Assembly: GCF_018687555.1 (NCBI RefSeq)
Contig: NZ_CP061296.1
Span: 806,001-870,000, forward strand
Length of the DNA: 64,000 nt
From: Polynucleobacter sp. MWH-P3-07-1
GTDB taxonomy: Bacteria > Pseudomonadota > Gammaproteobacteria > Burkholderiales > Burkholderiaceae
Reading direction: 5' to 3'
This document shows, one piece after another, positions 19,705 through 28,029 of this stretch. Under the pieces are notes generated by a model. The model was not told the origin of the DNA. It ran no database searches and was given only the letters and a program-made list of their open reading frames with translations. Numbering within the stretch: position 1 is the first letter of the stretch; every line of letters begins with the position of its first letter. Both the position numbers and the translations under genes were made by a program.

Positions 19705-20013
19705 ATGTCTGATCCAATGCGCATCCGAGCCGCCGAAAAAGATGGCATCGTTGACGTGAAGATTTTAATGAAGCACGATATGGAATCAGGGCAGCGTAAA
19801 GATGCTAGCGGAAAAATGATTCCTGCCTGGTTTATCAATATGCTCAATGTAAAAGCACAAGGTAAAGATGTATTCAATGCAGAGTTTGGACCTGGCGTCT
19901 CAAAAGACCCTTTCCTAAACTTCAAATACAAGGGATCCAAGGGCGATAGGTTGGTAGTCAGCTGGATCGATACCAAGGGTGATAAACGTACTGATGAAGC
20001 CACTGTTTCGTAA
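19705..20013 (+). CDS. soxZ: Thiosulfate oxidation protein SoxZ
   Basis: Partner of SoxY in the SoxYZ carrier complex. A 102-residue beta-sandwich protein with no signal peptide of its own, as usual, since it is exported together with SoxY. MRIRAAEKDGIVDVKILMKHDMESGQRKD and the WIDTKGDKRTDEATV end are family patterns. It has a strong ribosome site (AAGGAG) before the ATG. Confidence 0.95.
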   Translation: MSDPMRIRAAEKDGIVDVKILMKHDMESGQRKDASGKMIPAWFINMLNVKAQGKDVFNAEFGPGVSKDPFLNFKYKGSKGDRLVVSWIDTKGDKRTDEATVS

Positions 20014-20024
20014 TAGTGATTCTT

Positions 20025-20837
20025 ATGTCTAAGCATGCAGTAACACTGCTCAAATGGATTTCAGTTCCAGTAATGATGGCCTGGAGTGTGCAGGTCTTTT
20101 CGCAATCTACTGCCGACGATATCGCCAAATACCGCGAGATGATTGCTGATGGCAATCCATCGGAGTTGTATGAGATGGCTGGTGAAGAGTTGTGGAAAAA
20201 ACCTTCGGGCCCTAAAAATGCCTCTCTTGAAAAATGCAATTTAGGTTTGGGGCCTGGAGTAGTCGATGGTGCTGCAGCCCAACTCCCCAAGTATTTTAAA
20301 GACACCAATCGGGTACAAGATCTCGAGTCTCGCCTGATGACTTGTATGCAAACACTCCAGGGAATTCCTTCACAAAGCATTATTGATGCAAAGTTTGGCG
20401 AAGGACCCAAGAAGGATATGGACGCTATTGTGGCCTATGTGGTGACCCATTCTAAGGGGCAAAAAGTCCATGTGAGCACATCTCATCCGCAAGAAAAAGT
20501 AATGTACGAGTTAGGCAAGCGGGCTTTTTATTATGAGGCTGGTCCATTTGATTTCTCATGCGCCTCATGCCATGGAAGTGATGGTAAACGGATTCGTTTA
20601 CAAGACTTGCCGAATCTCACTACCCATGATGGAGCAATAGCAGGGTGGGGTTCATGGCCAGCTTATCGAGTTTCTAGTGGTCAATTTTGGACTATGCAAC
20701 AGCGTTTAAATGATTGCTTTAGACAGCAGCGTTTCCCCTTCCCGATTTACGGCTCTGAAGTGACTATTGCCTTATCGATGTTCATGGCCAAGAATGCCAA
20801 CGGCGGCATTATTCAAACCCCAGGCTTGAAGAGATAG
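20025..20837 (+). CDS. soxA: Sulfur oxidation c-type cytochrome SoxA
   Basis: With SoxX it oxidatively couples thiosulfate to the SoxY cysteine. About 270 residues, with a signal peptide (ends near VFSQS). One heme site is visible, CASCH (Cys179, Cys182, His183). The N-terminal position that carries a second heme in diheme SoxA holds a lone Cys (LEKCNLG), so this is the monoheme type. The catalytic persulfide cysteine is Cys231 in QQRLNDCFRQQR. A GTG at 20016 is an alternative start three codons upstream. Confidence 0.94.
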   Translation: MSKHAVTLLKWISVPVMMAWSVQVFSQSTADDIAKYREMIADGNPSELYEMAGEELWKKPSGPKNASLEKCNLGLGPGVVDGAAAQLPKYFKDTNRVQDLESRLMTCMQTLQGIPSQSIIDAKFGEGPKKDMDAIVAYVVTHSKGQKVHVSTSHPQEKVMYELGKRAFYYEAGPFDFSCASCHGSDGKRIRLQDLPNLTTHDGAIAGWGSWPAYRVSSGQFWTMQQRLNDCFRQQRFPFPIYGSEVTIALSMFMAKNANGGIIQTPGLKR

Positions 20838-20841
20838 CACG

Positions 20842-21456
20842 ATGAAATTATTCCTATCGATTTTGATCGCTGCGCTATTGGGCTCTACAGCTGCCTTAGC
20901 CCAGCATTCCTCGGATTTGCAATTTAATCGCATGATGAAAGAGAGTTTTAGGTCTCAGGGTATGGCAGGAGTTGATCGAATCATCCAAGATGCTACGCAG
21001 CGTTTTTGCTCAGACCCTAAATTGGTCTCTACTGCTGCCGGGATGAAGAAAGCTGAGGAGATTCAAAAGCTCAATATGGCGTCCATAGCCCCGCCTTCAG
21101 ATGGCCAATATTTAGGCGACTGGAAGAATGGTGAGGCGATCGCCCAAAGTGGGCGTGGTGATACCTGGTCTGATACTGCATCTACTCCAAATGGAGGAGG
21201 TTGTTATAACTGCCATCAGATTAATCAAAAAGAGATTGCGCATGGCAATATCGGCCCCAGCCTCTGGAATTACGGCAAGAACCGAGGCTATTCCCAAGAG
21301 GTGCTGGTCTATACCTGGAATCGCATCAGCAACTCAAAAGCCTATAACGCTTGTAGCAATATGCCACGTTTTGCCCATTTCAAAATTTTGGATCAAAAGC
21401 AAATTCAGGATCTGATGGCTTTGTTACTAGACCCAGCATCACCAGTAAATCAGTAA
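20842..21456 (+). CDS. soxX: Sulfur oxidation c-type cytochrome SoxX
   Basis: Monoheme cytochrome partner of SoxA, periplasmic. The 204-residue protein has a clear signal peptide (MKLFLSILIAALLGSTAALAQ), a heme site CYNCH (Cys121, Cys124, His125) and a likely axial Met in CSNMPRF. An N-terminal extension of about 90 residues precedes the heme domain, which is seen in the longer SoxX forms. It starts four bases after soxA. Confidence 0.94.
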   Translation: MKLFLSILIAALLGSTAALAQHSSDLQFNRMMKESFRSQGMAGVDRIIQDATQRFCSDPKLVSTAAGMKKAEEIQKLNMASIAPPSDGQYLGDWKNGEAIAQSGRGDTWSDTASTPNGGGCYNCHQINQKEIAHGNIGPSLWNYGKNRGYSQEVLVYTWNRISNSKAYNACSNMPRFAHFKILDQKQIQDLMALLLDPASPVNQ

Positions 21457-21459
21457 TTC

Positions 21460-23190
21460 ATGTCGGTTAATCGAAGAGAGTTTTTGCAAACGCTAGCAAT
21501 TGCATCTGCTGGTGGTTTAGGACTGCATTCCTCTCTTACCGCTGCACAAAAGTCTGCACAGCAATTCTATGAACTGCCTAAGTTCGGCAATGTCCATCTA
21601 CTGCACTTTACAGATTGTCATGCGCAGTTGCTGCCCATGTATTTCCGTGAGCCCAATGTTAATCTCGGCGTCGGATCCCAAAAAAATACTATGCCGCATT
21701 TGGTTGGCGACTTCTTTCTTAACGCCAATCACATGCCTGCCAGCACCCGTGATGCGCATGCTTTTACTTACCTTCACTTTAATGATGCAGCCCATACCTA
21801 CGGTCAGATGGGTGGCTTTGCTCATCTATCTACCCTCGTTAAACAATTAAAGGCATCAAGACCTGGCGCTTTGCTTCTGGACGGTGGAGATACTTGGCAG
21901 GGTTCTGCAACAGCCCTTTGGTCTAATGGCCAGGATATGGCTAGTGCCGCATTGGCTCTGGGGGTTGATGTGATGACTGCCCATTGGGAGATGACCCTAG
22001 GCGAGGCTCGGGTAATGGAAATCATCAATACAGACTTCAAAGGGAAAATCGAATTGATTGCTCAGAACGTGACAACGACTGACTTTGCTGATCCTGTCTT
22101 CCCATCTTATTCACTGAGAAGTATGAACGGTGTTCAGGTCGCTATCATTGGTCAAGCCTTTCCTTACACCCCAATTGCTAACCCAGCGTATTTCACCCCA
22201 AATTGGACCTTTGGCATTCAAGAAGAACGACTTCAAAAGACAATCGATGAAGTGGTGAAAAAGGGTGCCAAAGTCGTTGTCTTGCTGTCACATAATGGCA
22301 TGGATGTGGATTTAAAACTAGCGTCACGCGTGCGAGGGCTACACGCTATTTTGGGAGGCCATACTCATGATGGTGTGCCTATTCCAGTTAAGGTCAGCAA
22401 TGCTGGTGGTGTCACCTTGGTGACCAATGCCGGTTCTAATGGAAAATTTTTAGGTGTGCTCGATTTTAATGTCAAGGGCGGAAGGCCCGTTGACTTTAGA
22501 TATAAGCTGCTACCGATTTTTTCGAATCTGATCCCGGCAGATTCGTCCATGTCAGACCTCATCCATCAGATGCGAAGCCCATATGAACATCGCCTCCAAG
22601 AACCATTGGCAAGAACAGATACGCTCTTATACCGACGCGGAAACTTTAACGGCAGTTTTGATCAAGTGATATTGGATAGTTTATTGGCTCAGAAGGATGC
22701 GGAGATTGCCTTCTCACCAGGATTTCGGTGGGGAACAACATTACTGCCTGGCCAAACAATCACAATGGAAGAGCTGCTCGATCAAACAGCCATTACCTAT
22801 CCATACACTACAGTTAACTTGATGACAGGGTCAACAATTAAAACCATCCTCGAGGATGTGGCGGATAACTTATTTAATCCCGATCCGTATTATCAACAGG
22901 GCGGTGACATGGTTAGGGTAGGTGGTCTTCAATACACCATTGATCCCAATGCCTCAATGGGCAATCGGATATCAGAGATGTATCTCAATGGACATCGACT
23001 CGATGCGGACAAAAAATATAAAGTAGCTGGCTGGGCTCCAGTAAGCGCAGACTCCAGAGAGGTGGGTGGGGAGCCAATATGGGATTTGGTTGCACGTCAT
23101 CTGAAAGACATCAAGACAGTCAAAGCAGCAAAATTAAACACGCCGACCATCCTGGGAATCCAAGGAAACCGGGGAATTGCTGATATTTAA
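21460..23190 (+). CDS. soxB: Thiosulfohydrolase SoxB
   Basis: Dimanganese hydrolase that releases sulfate from the SoxY-bound thiosulfonate. It is a 576-residue 5'-nucleotidase-family protein with a twin-arginine signal (NRREFLQTLAIASAGG). Metal-site motifs are LLHFTDCHAQLLP, LLLDGGDTWQGS, LLSHNGMD and ILGGHTHDG. The C-terminal substrate domain includes GDMVRVGGLQYTIDP. It ends the sox genes in this window; no soxC or soxD follows. Confidence 0.96.
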   Translation: MSVNRREFLQTLAIASAGGLGLHSSLTAAQKSAQQFYELPKFGNVHLLHFTDCHAQLLPMYFREPNVNLGVGSQKNTMPHLVGDFFLNANHMPASTRDAHAFTYLHFNDAAHTYGQMGGFAHLSTLVKQLKASRPGALLLDGGDTWQGSATALWSNGQDMASAALALGVDVMTAHWEMTLGEARVMEIINTDFKGKIELIAQNVTTTDFADPVFPSYSLRSMNGVQVAIIGQAFPYTPIANPAYFTPNWTFGIQEERLQKTIDEVVKKGAKVVVLLSHNGMDVDLKLASRVRGLHAILGGHTHDGVPIPVKVSNAGGVTLVTNAGSNGKFLGVLDFNVKGGRPVDFRYKLLPIFSNLIPADSSMSDLIHQMRSPYEHRLQEPLARTDTLLYRRGNFNGSFDQVILDSLLAQKDAEIAFSPGFRWGTTLLPGQTITMEELLDQTAITYPYTTVNLMTGSTIKTILEDVADNLFNPDPYYQQGGDMVRVGGLQYTIDPNASMGNRISEMYLNGHRLDADKKYKVAGWAPVSADSREVGGEPIWDLVARHLKDIKTVKAAKLNTPTILGIQGNRGIADI

Positions 23191-23265
23191 GCCTATTGCT
23201 AAGTAGCCTTAAAATAGGGGCTTTAGTCCAGCCTTGGATCCTTTAGCAATTGAATATCTGATTCC

Positions 23266-24387
23266 ATGAACACACCAGACATTATGTCGCAGAGCCATCT
23301 TATTTTATGGCTTACCTTCGCTATCACTTTTGCCCTTGGGGCGGTAATGCAACAGACCTCGTTTTGCACGATGGGGGCTATTGCGGATGTATTTTTGATG
23401 GACAGCTGGGATCGATTGAGACAATGGTCTCTCGCGATTGGCGTTGCGATCATCGGCTTTACTGTGATGGCTACTTTGGGAGTAATCGACCCACTTAAAA
23501 GTATTTATACCTCTAGCAAATTACTTGTTGTCTCTACTCTGGTTGGGAGCACGCTATTTGGTCTGGGCATGATGCTAGCCTCAGGCTGCGGCAGTAAAAC
23601 TCTGGTCAGAATTGGTGGGGGCAATCTTAAATCCTTGATTGTATTTTTAACTTTAGGCCTCAGTGCTTACATGTCACTGAAAGGGTTCTTGGGTGTGATT
23701 CGAGTCAATACGCTGGATACGATATTCATATCCCTTGCCACCCCACAAGATTTGCCAAGCATAGTCAGCAATCTCACTGGCATTGCTCGTGATGAACTGC
23801 ATTTAATTCTTGGACTGCTGATTGGTGGCGCTTTTATTTTGTTTGCACTCATTCGTAAATCGTTTTGGACAATCGAAAATGTACTTGCTGGAATATTCGT
23901 CGGCCTAGCGATCTGTGCTGTTTGGTGGGTATCTGGACATCTAGGGTATTTGGCTGAAGATCCGAATACCCTCGAGGAAGTATTCCTGGGCACTAATTCC
24001 GGAAAAATGGAAAGCCTGTCTTTTGTTGCACCCTATGCATACACGCTGGATTGGTTCATGTTTTATAGTGATATATCCAAAGTGCTCACCATTGGGATTG
24101 TTGCTGCATTTGGAATGGTATTAGGATCTGCAAGCTTAGCAATCGCAACCAAGTCCTTCCGCTGGGAATCCTTTCGGAATCCTGAGGATACCGCCAATCA
24201 CCTGATTGGGGGAGTGCTAATGGGATTTGGAGGGGTAACTGCCTTGGGTTGTACTATTGGTCAGGGGCTCAGCGGAGTTTCCACTCTAGCGCTTGGCTCA
24301 TTCATTGCTTTACCTGGTTTTGTCTTTGGCGCCTTTTTAGGGCTAAGATATCTTCAATATAGGATGTCGCCAAACCCGTGCGATTAA
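23266..24387 (+). CDS. YeeE/YedE family sulfur transporter
   Basis: A 373-residue membrane protein of the YeeE/YedE (TsuA) family, known for thiosulfate uptake in some bacteria. About ten hydrophobic segments. The three conserved cysteine patches are visible: QTSFCTMGAI near residue 31, ASGCGSKTLVRIGGG near 107, and ALGCTIGQGLSG near 327. It follows soxB by 75 bases on the same strand, which suggests a role in bringing in or releasing Sox substrates. The substrate is inferred from family and context only. Confidence 0.85.
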   Translation: MNTPDIMSQSHLILWLTFAITFALGAVMQQTSFCTMGAIADVFLMDSWDRLRQWSLAIGVAIIGFTVMATLGVIDPLKSIYTSSKLLVVSTLVGSTLFGLGMMLASGCGSKTLVRIGGGNLKSLIVFLTLGLSAYMSLKGFLGVIRVNTLDTIFISLATPQDLPSIVSNLTGIARDELHLILGLLIGGAFILFALIRKSFWTIENVLAGIFVGLAICAVWWVSGHLGYLAEDPNTLEEVFLGTNSGKMESLSFVAPYAYTLDWFMFYSDISKVLTIGIVAAFGMVLGSASLAIATKSFRWESFRNPEDTANHLIGGVLMGFGGVTALGCTIGQGLSGVSTLALGSFIALPGFVFGAFLGLRYLQYRMSPNPCD

Positions 24388-24402
24388 CTTTGAAAGTGAA
24401 TA

Positions 24403-24834
24403 ATGCATATTGATTGGCTAGCCTTCACTCCGGGACCCTCATTACTAGGGGGAGTTTTATTAGGGATTGCTACCTCAGCATATGTTCTGCTTCATGGTCG
24501 CATCTTAGGTATTAGTGGAATCATTGGTGGCTTATTGCGCCCAGTCAAACAAATGTGGATTTGGAGAATCGTGCTTCTCCTTGGCATATTGTCCTCCCCG
24601 CTTTTGGCAATCTTTTTATTGGATATGTATCCGGTTCAAATCATTGATGCCGGCTGGCCTGCAGTCATCCTCGCAGGTTTGCTAGTTGGCTTTGGTGCTC
24701 AGTATGGATCAGGCTGTACTAGTGGCCATGGAATCTGTGGGCTATCCCGTCTATCACCTCGCTCTTTAGTTGCGATTATTTCATTCATGTTCTCAGGATT
24801 CGTCATCGTGTACGTGCTGCGTCATCTTTTGTGA
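24403..24834 (+). CDS. YeeE/YedE family membrane protein, short type A
   Basis: A 143-residue protein with four hydrophobic segments, a half-length YeeE/YedE unit. The conserved cysteine motif is GSGCTSGHGICGLSRLSPRS near residues 105-124. Paired half-size proteins like this one and the next are called PmpA and PmpB in some sulfide-responsive operons. It begins 15 bases after the full-length YeeE gene. Confidence 0.85.
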   Translation: MHIDWLAFTPGPSLLGGVLLGIATSAYVLLHGRILGISGIIGGLLRPVKQMWIWRIVLLLGILSSPLLAIFLLDMYPVQIIDAGWPAVILAGLLVGFGAQYGSGCTSGHGICGLSRLSPRSLVAIISFMFSGFVIVYVLRHLL

Positions 24835-24841
24835 GGCTGTG

Positions 24842-25279
24842 ATGAAAAAACATTTCAGCTTATTAAGTCAATATCTCATTGGCGTTCTCTTTGGCTTTGG
24901 CCTGATGATTTCAGGAATGAGCAATCCTCAGAAAATACTCAATTTTTTGGATATCACCGGCGACTGGGATCCATCCTTGCTATTCGTGATGCTGGGCGCT
25001 GTCTTAGTTGGTCTTTGTGGCTTTTATGTAGTCTCTAAAAGATCGCAGTCTTTTTTTGGTGGAACTCTTCACTTACCGGCGAAAAAAGAAATTACTCGAC
25101 CATTAGTCATTGGCAGTCTTATCTTCGGCGCAGGCTGGGGCTTGGCTGGTTTCTGCCCCGGGCCAGCTATCGTCGCTCTCGGTGTTGGGCATCTAAAGGC
25201 CTTGGTCTTCATTCTTGCGATGTTGGCTGGGATGGAAATCTGTGAGAGATTCTTTATGAGTAAAGCCGTACAAGACTGA
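24842..25279 (+). CDS. YeeE/YedE family membrane protein, short type B
   Basis: A 145-residue membrane protein, the likely partner of the preceding short YeeE unit. The conserved part is GAGWGLAGFCPGPAIVALG near residue 98-116, with one cysteine. A longer reading from 24770 overlaps the upstream gene by 65 bases and adds a Cys/Ser-rich tail unlike the family, so the ATG at 24842 is preferred. Together the pair would form one complete channel. Confidence 0.85.
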   Translation: MKKHFSLLSQYLIGVLFGFGLMISGMSNPQKILNFLDITGDWDPSLLFVMLGAVLVGLCGFYVVSKRSQSFFGGTLHLPAKKEITRPLVIGSLIFGAGWGLAGFCPGPAIVALGVGHLKALVFILAMLAGMEICERFFMSKAVQD

Positions 25280-25324
25280 TTTAAAATCGATCTTTATTAA
25301 CTAATTGAGTATATTGAGGTTTTT

Positions 25325-25669
25325 ATGAGTCTCGCAATTGCTTGTCACAATGATGCCTTTGGCACAGCGCCTCAAATTGACCCTACGCAACTTGAAGAAA
25401 TAGTTGCTCAAGGTTATAAAAGTGTTATCAATAATCGTCCTGATTTTGAAGGCGGCCCAAGCCAACCCTTAAATGAAGTGATCGAAGCCAAGGCGAAGAG
25501 TCTGGGTTTGCATTACGCCTATCTTCCCGTAGTCAGTGGTTCAATTACCCCTGAACAGGTTATTGAGATGGCGCGCTTGCTAAAGACGCTGCCTGGTCCA
25601 GTTTTGGCCTTCTGCCGCTCTGGTGCGCGCTCTACCAATTTGTACCAGCTAGCCCAACAAGTTCGCTAA
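25325..25669 (+). CDS. TIGR01244/DUF442 family sulfur transferase-like protein
   Basis: A 114-residue protein of the beta-lactamase-hydrolase-like DUF442 family, with a phosphatase-type fold. The loop AFCRSGARSTNLYQLA gives a Cys-X5-Arg active site, which in sulfur operons is thought to act as a rhodanese-like or phosphatase site. A GAGG ribosome site precedes the ATG. The position after two short YeeE proteins recalls sulfide-detoxification operons (bigR-blh-pmpAB), but the ETHE1-type dioxygenase part is absent here. Confidence 0.82.
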   Translation: MSLAIACHNDAFGTAPQIDPTQLEEIVAQGYKSVINNRPDFEGGPSQPLNEVIEAKAKSLGLHYAYLPVVSGSITPEQVIEMARLLKTLPGPVLAFCRSGARSTNLYQLAQQVR

Positions 25670-25680
25670 GGCTGCTTCGA

Positions 25681-26100
25681 ATGCGGATCGACATCCCTGA
25701 AAATAAAAAACTGGTGCATGAAACGGTGATGCCGATTCGTTGGGGCGATATGGACGCCTATCGTCATGTCAACAATACGGTTTACTTTCGTTATATGGAG
25801 CAAGCCCGGATTGAATGGATTGCGGCACTAGGATATCCAATGGATACCACCGTGGAGGGCATGCTGATGGTCAATGGTTTCTGTAATTTCATTCAGCAAC
25901 TGACCTATCCCGGTGATTTATTAGTGAAGACTTATGTTGGCAACATTGGCAAATCCAGTGTGGATGTTTTTAACACCATGGCCCTAAGCTCTGAACCTGA
26001 GGTTTTGTGTGCTGCTGGTGGGGCAACTATGGTGTGGGTCGATTTACGGGCCAATAAGTCTATGCCTTGGCCTAAGCATGTTTTAGATAAGCTCTCTTAG
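25681..26100 (+). CDS. Acyl-CoA thioesterase, 4-hydroxybenzoyl-CoA type hotdog fold
   Basis: A 139-residue single hotdog-domain protein. The active-site pattern is RWGDMDAYRHVNNTVYFRYMEQARIEW near residues 20-46, with the catalytic Asp and the HVNN turn typical of FcbC/YbgC-like thioesterases that hydrolyse acyl-CoA. The substrate is not known. It begins 11 bases after the DUF442 gene and ends 8 bases before mnmH. Confidence 0.85.
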   Translation: MRIDIPENKKLVHETVMPIRWGDMDAYRHVNNTVYFRYMEQARIEWIAALGYPMDTTVEGMLMVNGFCNFIQQLTYPGDLLVKTYVGNIGKSSVDVFNTMALSSEPEVLCAAGGATMVWVDLRANKSMPWPKHVLDKLS

Positions 26101-26108
26101 GAAAGCGC

Positions 26109-27185
26109 TTGCAGCCCAAGAATTCACACATTCTGGAAATTGCTCAATTCACAAAAGAGCGCAATCAATTCGACGCCATCATTGATGTCCGCTCACCTGC
26201 TGAATTTGCCTTAGACCATATTCCAGGGGCAATCAATTGCCCCGTCTTGAATAATGAAGAGCGCGCTGAGATTGGCACGCTATACAAACAGGTTTCTCCA
26301 TTTGCCGCCAAGAAATTAGGTGCTGCAATTGTTTCACGTAATATCGCGCTGCACCTAGAGCAATCTTTCCTCGACTTTCCTCGTGAATGGCGTCCTCTCA
26401 TCTATTGTTGGCGTGGCGGTGAGCGCAGTGGAGCATTGACCCATGTGCTCAATCGGATTGGCTGGAAGGCGATGCAATTAGAAGGGGGTTATCAAGGATT
26501 TCGTAGGGTAGTGATTGATGACCTTGAGCATGCTGCGAAACAATTTGATTTTCAGGTGATCTGTGGCATGACTGGCTCTGGTAAGACGCGGATCTTGCAA
26601 GAGCTCAAACTGCAAGGTGCACCAGTATTAGACTTAGAAGGCTTGGCCATTCATCGTGGTTCGGTGCTTGGCAATGAACCTGAGATTGAGCAACCATCTC
26701 AGAAAGGCTTTGAGACTAGGCTATGGAATGCACTACAAAATCTTGATTCAAGCCATCCCATCTTTATTGAATCTGAGAGCAAGAAGGTGGGGGGTGTCCA
26801 CATTCCGGACGCTCTGATGGAAAAAATTCGGCATGGGCATTGCATTGAGCTCAGATCAAGTCTCCCCACCCGAGTCTCTTGGCTGCTACATGAATACCCC
26901 CATTTTGTACAAAATCCAAATCAATTCAAAGAAAAGTTATCTCTATTAACTTCACGTTACGGCAAAGTACAAATCGCCGAGTGGTGTGAACAGATTGATG
27001 CAGGGCGTTTCGAAGAATTGGTGACGGACTTATTGGTTAAGCATTACGATCCCTCTTACCAGTCCTCAATCGCTAGAAATTTTCCAAAATACCGTGCCGA
27101 TTGCTTTGTAGAGCTTGACAATGAGAGTGATGCTGCATTTACATCTGCAGCAAGTCAAATATTGAAGCAATTTACTCCGGGATAA
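26109..27185 (+). CDS. mnmH: tRNA 2-selenouridine synthase
   Basis: Replaces the 2-thio sulfur of wobble uridine in tRNAs for Lys, Glu and Gln with selenium, through a geranylated intermediate. The 358-residue protein has an N-terminal rhodanese domain with catalytic Cys100 in LIYCWRGGERSG and a C-terminal P-loop domain with GMTGSGKT (153-160). It starts with TTG, supported by an AGGA ribosome site about six bases upstream. The selenium donor needs SelD, which is not in the window. Next is a queuosine-precursor transporter, another wobble-base gene. Confidence 0.93.
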   Translation: MQPKNSHILEIAQFTKERNQFDAIIDVRSPAEFALDHIPGAINCPVLNNEERAEIGTLYKQVSPFAAKKLGAAIVSRNIALHLEQSFLDFPREWRPLIYCWRGGERSGALTHVLNRIGWKAMQLEGGYQGFRRVVIDDLEHAAKQFDFQVICGMTGSGKTRILQELKLQGAPVLDLEGLAIHRGSVLGNEPEIEQPSQKGFETRLWNALQNLDSSHPIFIESESKKVGGVHIPDALMEKIRHGHCIELRSSLPTRVSWLLHEYPHFVQNPNQFKEKLSLLTSRYGKVQIAEWCEQIDAGRFEELVTDLLVKHYDPSYQSSIARNFPKYRADCFVELDNESDAAFTSAASQILKQFTPG

Positions 27186-27193
27186 ACCAAGAT

Positions 27194-27916
27194 ATGGATC
27201 AGATCATGGCAGAAAAGAAACGCCACCACCGCTACTATGATTTGATCTTGGCTGCCTTTGTAGTAGTTTTGCTTTGCTCAAACTTTATTGGAGCGGGTAA
27301 AGCAGCCGTCATTCATTTGCCATATTTTGGCGAATTTATTTATGGGGCCGGGATTCTGTTTTTCCCCATTTCCTATTTCTTTGGCGATATTCTCACTGAG
27401 GTTTATGGCTATGCTTATGATCGCAGGGTAGTTTGGGCAGGCTTTGCGGCGCTAGCATTTGCTGCCATCATGGCGCAGATTGTCATTGCATTGCCACCTG
27501 GACCAGGCGCTTACATGGAAAACTACCAACATGGAATGGAGGCTGTATTTGGTAATTCTTGGCGAGTTGCTTTGGCTTCGATGATGGCTTTTTGGTCAGG
27601 AAGTTTTGTAAACAGTTATGTTCTAGCCAAATTGAAGATTAAGACACAAGGGCGTTACCTGTGGATGAGGGCCATTTGCTCTACAGCCGTCGGCGAATTA
27701 GTTGATTCATCCTTGTTCTATATGCTGGCTTTTTATGGCTTGTGGCCAACAAGTGAAGTGATTCAGGTGGCTTTTGCGCAATATTTCTTGAAAACTTCTT
27801 GGGAGGTATTGGCCACCCCATTGACCTATTTGGTGGTCAATTTCCTCAAGAGGAAAGAAAACGAGGATTATTACGATATCAATACCAACTTCACCCCATT
27901 TAGGGTAAAAGTCTAA
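27194..27916 (+). CDS. yhhQ: Queuosine precursor transporter, YhhQ/VUT family
   Basis: Inner-membrane importer of preQ0/preQ1 for queuosine in tRNA. The 240-residue protein has about six hydrophobic segments. Family parts are LLCSNFIGAGKAA, ISYFFGDILTEVYGY, and SFVNSYVLAKLKIKTQGRYLWMRAICSTAVGELVDSSLF. The last ~15 residues are hydrophilic. An alternative ATG nine codons downstream (MAEKKRHH) is possible. It lies eight bases after mnmH. Confidence 0.9.
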   Translation: MDQIMAEKKRHHRYYDLILAAFVVVLLCSNFIGAGKAAVIHLPYFGEFIYGAGILFFPISYFFGDILTEVYGYAYDRRVVWAGFAALAFAAIMAQIVIALPPGPGAYMENYQHGMEAVFGNSWRVALASMMAFWSGSFVNSYVLAKLKIKTQGRYLWMRAICSTAVGELVDSSLFYMLAFYGLWPTSEVIQVAFAQYFLKTSWEVLATPLTYLVVNFLKRKENEDYYDINTNFTPFRVKV

Positions 27917-28029
27917 TTTCCATTCAAAATTGCTAGACCCGTTAAAATAGCGGTCTTGTCTGCCCTTAGGGCTAGCAAAGTTAAAAATCCACATTTTGTA
28001 AATCGTATCTCTTAAGGTTAGAAACATTC

